From: Deferribacter autotrophicus
GTDB taxonomy: Bacteria; Chrysiogenota; Deferribacteres; Deferribacterales; Deferribacteraceae
Assembly (NCBI RefSeq): GCF_008362905.1
Contig: NZ_VFJB01000010.1
Location: forward strand, 62,001 to 126,000
Direction: 5' to 3'
Length of the DNA stretch: 64,000 bases
In this document: piece after piece, positions 25,547 to 33,830 of the stretch
How the letters are laid out: the number at the start of each line of letters is the position of its first letter
Numbering within the stretch: position 1 is the first letter of the stretch
Program-made: the position numbers and the translations under genes
Notes under the pieces: model-generated
The model's input: only the letters and a program-made list of their open reading frames with translations
Databases searched by the model: none
Told to the model about the DNA's origin: nothing

Positions 25547-26470
25547 TTACTTTAATTTACTAGGTTTAACCCCATTCTTACCAAGGTATTCAATTATCTG
25601 ATTCATCATCTCAAGATGCTGTTTTACATCCAATTGGCCATCTGTACTAACTTTCTTCCAGAGCTGCTCTTTACTCATGTTCTGATGGCAACCCATACAT
25701 GTACCTGTTTTTAGTATAGTATCAATTTCTTTTTTATTAAAAGGTCTACTGAGTGGCCAGTGTGTACCTACAGTGGCAAGCTGTTTTCCATCTCTGGTTA
25801 CAATCTGTGACCAGTCAAACTTAAGTTGTGGAATACCAGGTATTTGAACTTGGTATTTCTTTGGTATAGGCTTAAATGTTTTTGCATCAATTAAATCTTC
25901 CACTATATCCTCATCATATTTACCAAATAGACCACCACCTATACCTAAACCAACAGTTTTTGGATTTGTATGACAGCTCTCACAAGTTCTTGCTTTTCTT
26001 TGGGCTGTATGAGGTTGAACAGGTGCCATATCAATCGCTAACGGTGGCTCTTTCTGCCCTCGTTCTTTAGCTTCATCATAGCTGTATTCAATTCGATTAT
26101 TTATTAACACCTTACCATCAGGTCCAATAACAGTATAAGTTACCTGACATCCTGGCATAAGTGGAGTTACACGATTCTCACCATTATAACCAAGTACAGG
26201 ATCTTCCCATCTCAAATATGATCTTGATTCCATAGCTTTACCTGGTGATTTGATTCCCGGTTTTCCTAATGGAGCATCCGCAGTTAAACCATTTTTATAT
26301 CTTTCTGGTACATTACCGGATGCAACCCAGTCTATATTTGTTTTACCATTAGATAAATCCACCTTCACGTGGCAGCCATAACATTGAGGTACCCATGAAG
26401 AATGACATGCATAACATTCCATCTTATCCATGTGTTTTTGAACAGATTTCATTGCCACTTTACCTTCATA
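25547..26470 (-). pseudogene. Multiheme cytochrome c, 5'-truncated remnant with four haem sites
   Basis: The readable frame carries four CxxCH haem sites: CYACH, CYGCH, CESCH and CMGCH. It also has several further His residues that could be axial ligands. The C-terminal 300 residues look like the end of a larger periplasmic multiheme cytochrome. No signal peptide precedes the first haem, although a cytochrome c must be exported. The frame runs on to a TTG at 26599, but that extension reads through two perfect palindromes and is unlikely to be native protein. I infer loss of the 5' end. A short cytosolic product from the internal ATGs near 26450 would not be matured. Confidence 0.65.
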
Positions 26471-26499
26471 GTTACCATAAGGTTCCTTATGGTAACTAT
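26468..26499. repeat. Perfect 15+2+15 palindrome
   Basis: ATAGTTACCATAAGG (26468-26482) and its exact complement CCTTATGGTAACTAT (26485-26499) are separated by TT. The structure interrupts the N-terminal part of the cytochrome frame. It lies 23 bases from a second palindrome. It has no flanking T-run and so is not a standard terminator. Confidence 0.9.
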
Positions 26500-26522
26500 C
26501 TTCAAAAATATTTTTAAACTTG

Positions 26523-26556
26523 GTGTAAAATTTACACAATTGTGTAAATTTTACAC
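26523..26556. repeat. Perfect 34-bp palindrome made of two GTGTAAA-N-TTTACAC sites
   Basis: Two 15-bp symmetric boxes, GTGTAAA-A-TTTACAC and GTGTAAA-T-TTTACAC, flank AATT, and the whole 34 bp is self-complementary. The boxes look like dimer-binding operators. They lie about 130 bases before the gene at 26685, so they could regulate that divergent gene. Alternatively they are a scar of the event that truncated the cytochrome. Confidence 0.9.
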
Positions 26557-26684
26557 AGCTTCCAAGTAACGCTATTCTAGCTATTCCCTTAAATATCAAT
26601 CAGTTATCAACTTTTGGCATTCTGGCATCCTTTATGCTCTAAATATAAATGTAAACGTTGAAAAAAACATTAGGAGGTGCAGTT

Positions 26685-27128
26685 ATGAAAAAACTGTTAA
26701 TTTTAGCAACAATAGTAGTTTTTGGAGCAACTTTAGCTTTTGCTCAAGGACCAGGATTCGGTAGAGGTTTTGGTTATGGATACGGAATGGGACCTGGAAT
26801 GATGGGTCGTGGTATGATGGGACCAGGTTACAATCAAGGTTATGCCCCAGGTGCTGGCTATGGTCCAGGCTATTGCATGGGCTACGGTTACGGCGCAGGT
26901 TTTCAAGGCCCTGTAAAACAGATCACAGAAGAAGATGCAAAAAAAGCAGTGGAAAAAGTTTTGAAAGAAAATTTTAAAGGCTACACAATAAAAGAAGTTG
27001 AGAAATTCAGAGTGCCAATGGGAACAATGTATGAAGTTGATGTTGTAGATTCTGCAGGTAACAAATTTGAATTTCATGTAAACCCTTGGGGTTTTGTCAG
27101 AGGGCCTTTTCCTGACTACAATAATTAA
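26685..27128 (+). CDS. Secreted Gly/Tyr/Met-rich protein with PepSY-like C-terminus
   Basis: A 147-residue exported protein. The ATG at 26685 follows GGAGGTGCAGTT and starts a clean signal peptide of about 20 residues ending at LAFA. A low-complexity stretch of about 45 residues follows, rich in Gly, Tyr and Met (GRGFGYGYGMGPGMMGRG and similar). The C-terminal 60 residues (EEDAKKAVEKVLKENFKGYTI, then YEVDVVD and FEFHVNPW) resemble a PepSY domain. Met-rich repeats in periplasmic proteins can bind copper, but that is only a suggestion. An upstream in-frame TTG lacks a ribosome site. Confidence 0.75.
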   Translation: MKKLLILATIVVFGATLAFAQGPGFGRGFGYGYGMGPGMMGRGMMGPGYNQGYAPGAGYGPGYCMGYGYGAGFQGPVKQITEEDAKKAVEKVLKENFKGYTIKEVEKFRVPMGTMYEVDVVDSAGNKFEFHVNPWGFVRGPFPDYNN

Positions 27129-27156
27129 AAGAGGGGCAACCTCCCCTCTTTTTTTA
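27129..27156 (+). terminator. Intrinsic terminator after the Gly-rich protein gene
   Basis: AAGAGGGG (27129-27136) pairs with CCCCTCTT (27143-27150) and is followed by a run of T. The next gene's ribosome site begins about ten bases later, so read-through into it remains possible. Confidence 0.85.
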
Positions 27157-27171
27157 ACAAGGAGGTAAGCA

Positions 27172-27417
27172 ATGATTCACGGATTTGGTGGTGGATACGG
27201 ATTTGGTTTTATGGGCATATTTAATATGATTATCTGGCTTGTTATATTAATTGCTATCATTTATGCATTAATTTATCTGATAAAAGGTTTTACATCACAC
27301 TCAAATATCAAAGAGTCGAGCTCACATGAGGCTTTAAAAATATTAAATCAACGCTATGCAAAGGGTGAAATAACAAAAGAAGAATATATCGATATGAAAA
27401 GAGACATAGAAGATTAA
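27172..27417 (+). CDS. Small SHOCT-domain membrane protein
   Basis: An 81-residue protein with a glycine-rich N-terminus, one membrane helix (NMIIWLVILIAIIYALIYLI) and a C-terminal SHOCT motif (ALKILNQRYAKGEITKEEYIDMKRDI). The SHOCT module is a short helical pair of unknown function found at the ends of many small membrane proteins. AAGGAGGTAAGC precedes the ATG. It lies between the secreted protein and the iron locus. Confidence 0.85.
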   Translation: MIHGFGGGYGFGFMGIFNMIIWLVILIAIIYALIYLIKGFTSHSNIKESSSHEALKILNQRYAKGEITKEEYIDMKRDIED

Positions 27418-27487
27418 AAATTATTTTATTGATTACAGTTTAACCATAGAAAATGGCCTTAAAAGTTTTATTAATCTAACTTTTTTA

Positions 27488-27516
27488 TTGACATATAACA
27501 TTATTGCTTATATATA
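27488..27516 (+). promoter_or_regulatory. Sigma-70 promoter for the FTR1 iron locus
   Basis: TTGACA (27488-27493), a 17-base spacer and TATATA (27511-27516) form a near-consensus promoter 26 bases before the FTR1 start. The spacer (TATAACATTATTGCTTA) is AT-rich and could hide a Fur-type operator, but I see no convincing match to the 19-bp Fur box. Confidence 0.7.
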
Positions 27517-27541
27517 ACCTCAAAATTCATAGGAGGTTGGT

Positions 27542-28351
27542 ATGATAAGTTTTGTTATAACTTTTAGGGAAACTTTAGAAGCAGCGCTTATTGTTGGTAT
27601 AATCTGTGCTTATCTAACAAAAACAAAAAATCAGCATTACAAAAAACATGTAAATATTGGAATAATATCTGGAATTTTTCTGAGCATTATTGGAGCTATA
27701 ATTTTCAATGCAATAGCTGGTGGATTTGAAGGTAAAGCTGAAGAAATTTTTGAAGGCATAACAATGATTATTGGGGCACTTTTAATTGCTACAGTAATTT
27801 CATGGATGTCCACAAAGAAAAACATTACGCAGGAAATAACCAATAAAGTAGATCATGCATTAAAAACAGGTACTGCCTTGGGAATACTATTTCTTGTAAC
27901 CATATCAATACTTAGAGAAGGGATTGAAACTGTTATATTTTTAAACGCAGCAATGACAAATTTAGATTTCAATCAAATAATCTTTGCTCTTTTAGGAATT
28001 ATAATTGGGGCTTTTACTGGGTTTGTGGTATATAAAGGATTGTACAAAGTTAATCTGAAAACACTTTTTAATATTTCCTCTGTTCTGTTAATTTTATTTT
28101 CTGCAGGACTTTTTGCTCATGGTATACATGAGCTTCAAGAAGCTGGAGTTATCCCTGTTATTATAGAACATGTATGGGATATAAATCCAGCAGACAAAAC
28201 ACATCCATTTCACGAAAACGGCTTAATTGGCAGTTTTCTAAAAACTCTTTTTGGATACAACGGTAACCCATCTTTGTTGGAAGTGCTTAGTTATATTTTT
28301 ATGCTTCTTTCCACTATTTTTATATGGAAAAGAAAAAATCTCAGAAGTTGA
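27542..28351 (+). CDS. FTR1 family high-affinity iron permease
   Basis: A 269-residue membrane protein with about seven hydrophobic segments. Two glutamate motifs typical of the oxidase-dependent iron transporter family are present: FRETLEAALIVG at the N-terminus and ILREGIETVIFL near 121-132. These carry iron across the membrane. Start ATG follows AGGAGGTTGGT. With the DUF2318 lipoprotein and the ABC genes behind it, the locus resembles the FTR1/P19-type iron uptake loci of epsilonproteobacteria, although no P19 gene is present in this window. Confidence 0.88.
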   Translation: MISFVITFRETLEAALIVGIICAYLTKTKNQHYKKHVNIGIISGIFLSIIGAIIFNAIAGGFEGKAEEIFEGITMIIGALLIATVISWMSTKKNITQEITNKVDHALKTGTALGILFLVTISILREGIETVIFLNAAMTNLDFNQIIFALLGIIIGAFTGFVVYKGLYKVNLKTLFNISSVLLILFSAGLFAHGIHELQEAGVIPVIIEHVWDINPADKTHPFHENGLIGSFLKTLFGYNGNPSLLEVLSYIFMLLSTIFIWKRKNLRS

Positions 28352-28422
28352 ACTCTTATAAAATAACTGAACTTTTAAAAATAATTCATATCAAACCAAT
28401 ATGATATAAAAGGAGGATAAAA

Positions 28423-28857
28423 ATGCTAAAAATTAGAAATCTTGTTTTAAGCCTTTTAGTACTGTTTATATTAATTTCATGTGGTGGCGGTAAATACAAA
28501 AATGTCACCGCTGAAAATGGTATTGTAAAAATCCCTGTTAATGAAGTTAATGATGGGAAAATTCATTATTATGTTTACAAAACGCCTAATAAAGAAATAA
28601 AATTTTTTATTCTTGCAGACAACCATGGTACAATCAGGGCAGCTTTTGACGCATGCGATGTTTGTTATCCAGAAAAAAAAGGATACCGTCAGGAAGGTGA
28701 TTTTGTAATATGTAATAATTGTGGTCAACGATTTCATGAATCTAAAATAAATGAAGTGAAAGGCGGTTGCAATCCAGCTCCATTAAAAAGAAACTATGAC
28801 AAAAATTTTATTTACATAAAAGTTAACGACATCTTGCAAGGTTCATTTTATTTTTAA
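28423..28857 (+). CDS. DUF2318 iron-sulfur-like lipoprotein
   Basis: A 144-residue lipoprotein with a hydrophobic leader ending in the lipobox ISCG. The DUF2318 domain shows AFDACDVCYPEKKGYRQEGDFVICNNCGQRFHESKINEVKGGCNPAPL, with five conserved cysteines that could hold a metal centre. In FTR1-type loci this protein is predicted to act in electron or metal transfer at the outer face of the membrane. AAAGGAGG precedes the ATG. The ABC permease gene follows 32 bases later. Confidence 0.85.
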   Translation: MLKIRNLVLSLLVLFILISCGGGKYKNVTAENGIVKIPVNEVNDGKIHYYVYKTPNKEIKFFILADNHGTIRAAFDACDVCYPEKKGYRQEGDFVICNNCGQRFHESKINEVKGGCNPAPLKRNYDKNFIYIKVNDILQGSFYF

Positions 28858-28889
28858 TCAATTTTGATTTAAAGCTAAGAGTTTGAACA

Positions 28890-30053
28890 ATGAATTTGTT
28901 AACAATACCATTACGCAATCTGAAAAGAAAATTATTAAGAACGATATTATTAATTACCGTATTTACTTTTGGAATAACATCAATTGTTACATTAAACAAT
29001 ATTTCAAAAGTAGTAGGAAAAAGTTTAGAAAAAAAATTAAATGAGTTTGGTGCAAATATTATTATTTATCCCAAAACAGAAAAATTAAAAATTTCTTATG
29101 GAGGATTTGATCTGGGAAACCTTTCTTACACTGTAAAATATTTACCAGTGAAAGAAAGTGTTGAAAAAATTAAAAATATCGAATTGAACCGAAACATTAG
29201 CTCTATTGCACCAAAACTTATTACCCTTTATAAAATAAATGATAAACATGTAGGAGTAATAGGTATAAAATGGTCTGAAGAAAAAAAAATTAAAAGTTAC
29301 TGGAGTATTAATGGAAAATTTCCTGAAAACAAAAATGAAATTCTTATAGGCAAAAACGTCGCAAAAACCTTAAATTTAACGCTTGGCAGCATAGTCGAAT
29401 TAAAAAATACCAAATACAAAATATCGGGTATCCTGAATAATACTGGGACAGATGATGATAATGTTATTTTTATGGATATCGATGAACTTCAGAAAATCTC
29501 TGGATTAGAAAATTTAGCAAACTTTATTGAAGTCTCAGCTCTTTGCTCAGGTTGTCCCATTGATGATATAGTAAAACAAATATCTGAAAAACTTCCTAAT
29601 ACTGATATTAAAGCACTTCAAAGCATAGTAAAACAACGTATGTCAGCGATCAAATTTGTAGAAAAATTAGCATATTCTGTCAGCGTAGTGATTTTGGTTA
29701 TTGCTTGTTTTATGATTGCAATGTTTATGTTTGCATCTGTAAATGAAAGAAAAAAAGAAGTTGGATTATTAAGATCACTAGGTTATTCGAAATTTAATAT
29801 TTTCAACATTTTTAGCTTTGAAGCGATGCTGATGGGATCAATTTCAGGTATTTGCGGATATATATTAGGCTATTTATTCACCTTTTATGGATTATCTATA
29901 CTAAAAATTAACAACGTTGCTCCTGAAAAATTCAATTTTGTCGAATTTCTATTAGTAGTAATTGGTGTTATTATCATTTCTACGGTATCTGCTTCTTTTC
30001 CAGCACTTAAAGCCTCTAAAATTGAACCATCAGAAGCTCTGATACAATTATAA
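28890..30053 (+). CDS. ABC transporter permease, FtsX/MacB family
   Basis: A 387-residue permease with an N-terminal helix (TILLITVFTFGITSIVTL), a large external domain of about 230 residues, and three C-terminal helices typical of the FtsX fold (SVSVVILVIACFMIAMFMF, AMLMGSISGICGYILGYLF, FLLVVIGVIIISTVSAS). ASFPALKASKIEPSEAL is the family's usual end. Such MacB-type permeases work mechanically and do not carry a substrate through the membrane. Its position suggests service to the FTR1/DUF2318 iron locus. ATPase partner is 15 bases downstream. Confidence 0.88.
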   Translation: MNLLTIPLRNLKRKLLRTILLITVFTFGITSIVTLNNISKVVGKSLEKKLNEFGANIIIYPKTEKLKISYGGFDLGNLSYTVKYLPVKESVEKIKNIELNRNISSIAPKLITLYKINDKHVGVIGIKWSEEKKIKSYWSINGKFPENKNEILIGKNVAKTLNLTLGSIVELKNTKYKISGILNNTGTDDDNVIFMDIDELQKISGLENLANFIEVSALCSGCPIDDIVKQISEKLPNTDIKALQSIVKQRMSAIKFVEKLAYSVSVVILVIACFMIAMFMFASVNERKKEVGLLRSLGYSKFNIFNIFSFEAMLMGSISGICGYILGYLFTFYGLSILKINNVAPEKFNFVEFLLVVIGVIIISTVSASFPALKASKIEPSEALIQL

Positions 30054-30068
30054 AGTAGGAGTAGTAAA

Positions 30069-30740
30069 ATGTTAGTTGCAAAAAATATATATAAATCATA
30101 CAGTTCTAACGGTATTAAAAATTTAGTTTTAAAAAACATATCCATAGAAATAAATAGCAGTGATTTTGTATGTATTGTTGGTAGATCTGGATCAGGTAAA
30201 AGTACTTTGATTAACGTTTTATCAACTCTTCTAAAACCAGACGAGGGTACTATTTTATACAACAACATTGATATCACTTCACTTTCAGAAAAAGAGTTAA
30301 ACAATCTAAGACTTAAAGATTTTTCAATAGTATTCCAATTCCATCATTTAATGCCTTATCTCACTGCCATCGAGAATGTGTTGTTACCTTTTATGAGCAA
30401 TTTTAAACCTGTCACTAAAAAACAATATGAAAAAGCAAAAGAAGCACTTGCTAAAGTAGGCTTAGCGGGAAAAGAAAACAGATTACCTGGGCAACTCTCT
30501 GGAGGTGAGCAACAAAGAGTTGCAATTGCAAGAGCTATTGTAAAATCACCTAAAGTTCTGTTTGCTGATGAACCTACTGGAAGTCTCGATAAAGCCAATG
30601 GTGATGAAGTCATAAAAATTTTACATAACTTAAATGATGAAGGAATCGCTGTAGTTATGGTAACCCATGAAATTAATTACGCAAAAAACTGTTCAAAAGT
30701 AATCGAAATGGAAGATGGGATTATCAAATCTATAAATTAG
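30069..30740 (+). CDS. ABC transporter ATPase, LolD/MacB family
   Basis: A 223-residue ATPase driving the adjacent FtsX-like permease. Walker A is GRSGSGKST near 42, the Q-loop is in FQFHHLMPYLT, the signature is LSGGEQQRVAIARA near 138, Walker B is VLFADEPTGSLD and the switch His is in VTHE. AGGAGTAGTAAA precedes the ATG. Last gene of the iron locus, closed by a clear terminator. LolD itself works on lipoprotein release; the setting here favours the iron-locus role. Confidence 0.9.
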   Translation: MLVAKNIYKSYSSNGIKNLVLKNISIEINSSDFVCIVGRSGSGKSTLINVLSTLLKPDEGTILYNNIDITSLSEKELNNLRLKDFSIVFQFHHLMPYLTAIENVLLPFMSNFKPVTKKQYEKAKEALAKVGLAGKENRLPGQLSGGEQQRVAIARAIVKSPKVLFADEPTGSLDKANGDEVIKILHNLNDEGIAVVMVTHEINYAKNCSKVIEMEDGIIKSIN

Positions 30741-30754
30741 TTAAACTTTACTTA

Positions 30755-30786
30755 AATAACCTGGACTAGATGTCCAGGTTATTTTT
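30755..30786 (+). terminator. Intrinsic terminator of the iron locus
   Basis: AATAACCTGGAC pairs with GTCCAGGTTATT around the loop TAGAT, followed by TTT. It sits 15 bases beyond the ATPase stop. Confidence 0.85.
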
Positions 30787-31171
30787 CAAACAATTATCCT
30801 TTTAAGTGCAAACAAATCAAGTGCTATAAATCTAGCTTACCCCTATTTCATTAATATTTTCAAAGACCATTACATCGTAATTGATGCTAACTTTTTGATA
30901 TTACAAAAAAACTCAGTTCTTGTTATTATGACATTCTGAACTCATTTCAGAATCTACTTATTTAACAGACAGTTAGATCCTAAAAACTAGTTCAGGTTAA
31001 TTTGCCATACTGAAATTTTTCAAAAAAATAAAAAAATTCTGAAAAGATAATAAAAATATGTTATAATTTTTTATCAAGGCAATCTTAATAAAGGAATAAT
31101 CATACAATCTTTAAGGTATAATTATTCCGTTAGCTAAAAATAATGTAAGATATCATTAAAAGGAGAACAAT
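30787..31171. other. Gene-free AT-rich gap
   Basis: I see no credible gene or RNA between the iron-locus terminator and the broken secreted-protein gene. AAAGGAGAACAAT at the right edge is the ribosome site of the next gene. The rest is AT-rich with no strong palindromes. Confidence 0.5.
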
Positions 31172-31728
31172 ATGAAAAAAATATTTATATTTGTTACTTT
31201 GCTTATCATACTAAGTTACAATGTTTATCCATTAGACGAAATGGCAGCTGCATCTGCTGATCAATTAAAAGTTATAGACAATATTATAAATGCTTTGGAG
31301 GTCACACCAAAATACAAATCTAAAGCAAAAGAAAATATAATATAACTAAAACCTCTTTCACAAATGATTGGTTTGCTAAGTGGATTACAAACAAAACTCC
31401 TGCTAAAAGTAAATTTGCCAATGATGAAACAAGGATTATAAATTTAATTATTGTAAATAACAAAAGAACCGTTAATTATCATCTTATTTACTTTAAAAAA
31501 GCAGAACAAATCTTTTTATTTATGAGCGATATTATAGAAGGTTCATCTTCAGAAATCATCAATATTTACAAAAAAAGAAAAGAAAATAATAAATATGAAA
31601 TACTTTCAGAAGGTAACAATTATGCCTTCATAGGAGAAAAAGGCTTTATGTCATACCAAATTATCCATATAACTCCTCCAGTTGGATTGATCGATTATAT
31701 AGATGCTATGGTGTTAGATCTAAAATAA
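31172..31728 (+). pseudogene. Frameshifted gene for a secreted protein of unknown function
   Basis: An ATG at 31172 behind AGGAGAACAAT opens a signal-peptide-like start (basic KK, then FIFVTLLIILSYN) and reads 57 residues before a TAA at 31343. The next frame then continues without a stop from about 31345 to 31728 (TSFTNDWFAKWITNK onwards to IDYIDAMVLDLK). Joining the two gives about 185 residues, so one indel near the A/T-rich 31331-31350 is likely. The product is not recognised. It is either a true pseudogene or a sequencing error in a short homopolymer region. Confidence 0.65.
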
Positions 31729-31872
31729 AAAATAACTTTTTATCAGCTCTATAACTTGTTTAAACATACAGCAAATTTAACTACTTACTAAAAGAGATTT
31801 GCATCAAGTTGTCCCTACAAATAAAATTCTAGATAATTTCTGATGAATTATAAATAAGATATAGATGCTTTT

Positions 31873-32219
31873 TGGTGGAGGCGGCGGGATTCGAACCCGC
31901 GTCCGAGGAAACTTCAGCTTAAGGCACTACATGCTTAGCCTGTGTTTTGAAGTCCTGCTGATGTGCCCACAGGCAGGCCCAATCAGCAGCAAGCCTCTAA
32001 ATTCTCGTCCAAAGCTTAGAGGCGTCACTTTGGACCAGCCTGCTAAGTTGGCGCCCATCACAGAGCCGCAGGCAAACCCTGTGTGGACGTCGCTGCATTA
32101 ATTAAGCAGCGAGTGCAAGTTCGTCGTTTGCAACTATTTTTGTCTGGCTGTTTTACGAGGTGCCAGACCTCGGCATGCGCCTTAAACCTACATTTTCCCC
32201 GTCGAAACCTTACGCCCCC
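31873..32219 (-). ncRNA. ssrA: tmRNA (ssrA)
   Basis: Transfer-messenger RNA that rescues stalled ribosomes. The 5' end GGGGGCG pairs with CGCCTCC at the 3' end, which is followed by an encoded ACCA; the T arm reads GGTTCGAATCC-like on the minus strand. The tag frame lies at 32102-32131, with resume codon GCA and the reading ANDELALAA then TAA. Its upstream context TAGTT-GCA matches the usual tmRNA resume site. The smpB gene lies 46 bases upstream on the same strand. Confidence 0.95.
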
Positions 32220-32265
32220 TCGACATATTAAAATTTATACCAAATTTACTACTTTTCAAGTTATT

Positions 32266-32721
32266 TTATTTTATTTTGTATTTATTTTTCAAAGTGCGTG
32301 AAATTTCTCTTTCTAAATCTTTTTTCTTGATTGTTTCACGCTTATCATACAACTTTTTACCTTTAGCAAGTGCTATTTCTATTTTCACTAAGTTATTTTT
32401 CAAATACACTTTAAGGGGAACAAGTGTTAATCCCTTTTCCTGCACTTTACCAGCTAAACGCTCAATTTCTCTTTTATGTAAAAGCAGTTTCCTTGTTCTT
32501 GTAGGGTCATGATTCATAATATTCCCTTGCTCATACGGGGATATATGACAATTCAATAAAAAAGCTTCACCATCCTTTATCCTGATAAATGAATCACGTA
32601 AATTAATTCGCCCATTCTTAGCAGACTTTACTTCTGTCCCCTTTAAAACTATCCCTGCTTCATATTTTTCAATAATTTCATAATCATGAAATGCTTTTTT
32701 ATTTGTAGCCAAAACTTTCAT
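32266..32721 (-). CDS. smpB: SsrA-binding protein SmpB
   Basis: A 151-residue protein that binds tmRNA and places its tRNA-like part in the stalled ribosome's A site. Family features: [42 protein letters not shown], the HISPYEQGN segment, [18 protein letters not shown], and a basic C-terminal tail ([22 protein letters not shown]). Length is normal. Located directly upstream of ssrA on the same strand, so both parts of the rescue system may be made together. Confidence 0.95.
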   Translation of the reverse strand: MKVLATNKKAFHDYEIIEKYEAGIVLKGTEVKSAKNGRINLRDSFIRIKDGEAFLLNCHISPYEQGNIMNHDPTRTRKLLLHKREIERLAGKVQEKGLTLVPLKVYLKNNLVKIEIALAKGKKLYDKRETIKKKDLEREISRTLKNKYKIK

Positions 32722-32760
32722 AAAACCAATATACCTCTAGGAACAAGTTTTGTAAATAAA

Positions 32761-32792
32761 AAAAGCCATCTCGTTTTTACCGAGATGGCTTT
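32761..32792 (-). terminator. Intrinsic terminator of the tRNA operon
   Basis: AAGCCATCTCG (32763-32773) and CGAGATGGCTT (32781-32791) form an 11-bp stem. On the minus strand it is followed by T-rich sequence and lies just after tRNA-Asp, so it ends the tRNA transcript. Confidence 0.88.
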
Positions 32793-32797
32793 CCCAA

Positions 32798-32872
32798 CGG
32801 GGACGACGAGACTCGAACTCGCGACCTCCGGCTCGACAGGCCGGCGTTCTAACCAAACTGAACTACGCCCCC
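32798..32872 (-). tRNA. tRNA-Asp (anticodon GTC)
   Basis: Acceptor GGGGGCG pairs with CGTCCCC (one G-T pair). The anticodon stem CCGGC/GCCGG encloses CTGTCGA, giving anticodon GTC, and the T loop is TTCGAGT. Last of four tRNAs in one operon; no CCA is encoded. Confidence 0.95.
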
Positions 32873-32880
32873 ATAAAAAA

Positions 32881-32953
32881 TGGGCGGTGCAGGGATTGAA
32901 CCTACGACCCCCGGCTTGTAAGGCCGGTGCTCTCCCAGCTGAGCTAACCGCCC
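32881..32953 (-). tRNA. tRNA-Val (anticodon TAC)
   Basis: Acceptor GGGCGGT pairs with ACCGCCC. The anticodon stem CCGGC/GCCGG encloses CTTACAA, giving anticodon TAC, and the T loop is TTCAATC. Third in the Lys-Glu-Val-Asp operon; no CCA is encoded. Confidence 0.95.
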
Positions 32954-32961
32954 ATGATTTA

Positions 32962-33036
32962 CGTCCCCAGGGGGATTTGAACCCCCGTTACCGGCTCGAA
33001 AGGCCGGTGTCCTAGGCCAGGCTAGACGATGGGGAC
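32962..33036 (-). tRNA. tRNA-Glu (anticodon TTC)
   Basis: Acceptor GTCCCCA pairs with TGGGGAC. The anticodon stem CCGGC/GCCGG encloses CTTTCGA, giving anticodon TTC, and the T loop is TTCAAAT. Second in the operon; no CCA is encoded. Confidence 0.95.
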
Positions 33037-33040
33037 TTAA

Positions 33041-33116
33041 TGGTGAGCCGTGCAGGCTTCGAACCTGCGACCCACTGCTTAAAAGGCAGTTGCTCTACCT
33101 ACTGAGCTAACGGCTC
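33041..33116 (-). tRNA. tRNA-Lys (anticodon TTT)
   Basis: Acceptor GAGCCGT pairs with ACGGCTC, and the 3' CCA is encoded. The anticodon stem ACTGC/GCAGT encloses CTTTTAA, giving anticodon TTT, and the T loop is TTCGAAG. First tRNA of the operon. Confidence 0.95.
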
Positions 33117-33159
33117 ACTCTCTTTTTTCCGTCTGGCCTCATCGCCCGACGGGATTGAA

Positions 33160-33188
33160 CATATAACAAAACAAATGAATAAAGTCAA
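33160..33188 (-). promoter_or_regulatory. Promoter of the Lys-Glu-Val-Asp tRNA operon
   Basis: On the minus strand TTGACT (33183-33188), a 17-base spacer and TATATG (33160-33165) make a strong promoter about 44 bases before tRNA-Lys. The leader after it is GC-rich (CCCGTCGGGCGATGAGG), which can form a small hairpin. Confidence 0.75.
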
Positions 33189-33606
33189 CTAGTTTTTTCA
33201 AAATTTTTAATTTTTTTTACATATTTTTTTTCTTTTGATTACAAACCCTTTAAAATCAACATCCAACAACATTTTTTTCATAGGGAGAACTCACAAAAAG
33301 CATTGCCCAACCTGGTAGCAGCTATCCAAATTAATGTTGGAAACAAACTAAAAATATCTCCTTGGAAGTTTCCAGGTAGTTATTTGGTAAATAGCCGTGA
33401 ATGTATGTAAAGCACTTACTAAGACATTATAGAATCTATTCTCTGATACTCGCTCTTATAACTATCTCATTACACATTTTTTTCAGTTTAATTTTAACCC
33501 AGCTTTGCCAAAAAATATGAAGATATTTTCAAAAGTAATAGGGGTTATAATGGTTGTGAGAGAAAGAGGGAAGATAGGGAAATGGTAAGAGAGGAAAAGT
33601 TCAAAG
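33189..33606. other. Gene-free gap ahead of the tRNA operon
   Basis: No protein or RNA gene is recognisable. The left edge is T-rich sequence upstream of the tRNA promoter; the right edge leads into mini-element A. Confidence 0.45.
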
Positions 33607-33710
33607 TTCAACACGTGTAATAATACCGTACGCATTGTAATTTCCGAACAATAAAACTTGAGTTGTGCGTAGCCAATATACTATACAAATGCTTTATTAC
33701 ACGTGTTCAA
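33607..33710. repeat. Mini-element A, copy 2
   Basis: Bounded by TTCAACACGTGTAATAA and TTATTACACGTGTTCAA, which mirror at 16 of 17 positions, better than copy 1 at 11107-11210. The interior ACCGTACGCATTGTAATTTC is shared with copy 1. It contains no gene. Confidence 0.7.
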
Positions 33711-33726
33711 GGTTCAATGTTCAAGG

Positions 33727-33830
33727 TTCAACCCTTGGAATACTAAATTGCAAATTTTAGCTTACAAGTAATGAACCTTATACTTATATCTCAAAAAAAC
33801 ATATGCAAAAACCTTATTCCACGAGTTCAA
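33727..33830. repeat. Mini-element B, copy 2
   Basis: Bounded by TTCAACCCTTGGAATA and TATTCCACGAGTTCAA. It shares its interior with copy 1 at 11316-11422. It follows element A after a 16-base linker of TTCAAGG-type words, whereas copy 1 has element C in that place. The rest of the stretch to tRNA-Leu (33831-33977) holds nothing recognisable. Confidence 0.65.

Noticed and set aside
26471-26599. Native N-terminus of the cytochrome starting at the TTG at 26599
   Set aside because: The translation runs through two perfect palindromes, offers no credible signal peptide and lacks a ribosome site.
27488-27516. A Fur box in the FTR1 promoter
   Set aside because: The AT-rich spacer shows only loose resemblance to the 19-bp consensus, so I do not annotate it.
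31865-32301. Plus-strand open frames across 31865-32301
   Set aside because: They are antisense to the tmRNA, whose structure and tag explain the region.
32686-33015. A plus-strand open frame across the tRNA cluster
   Set aside because: It overlaps three well-formed tRNAs on the opposite strand and has the typical spurious translation of tRNA complements.
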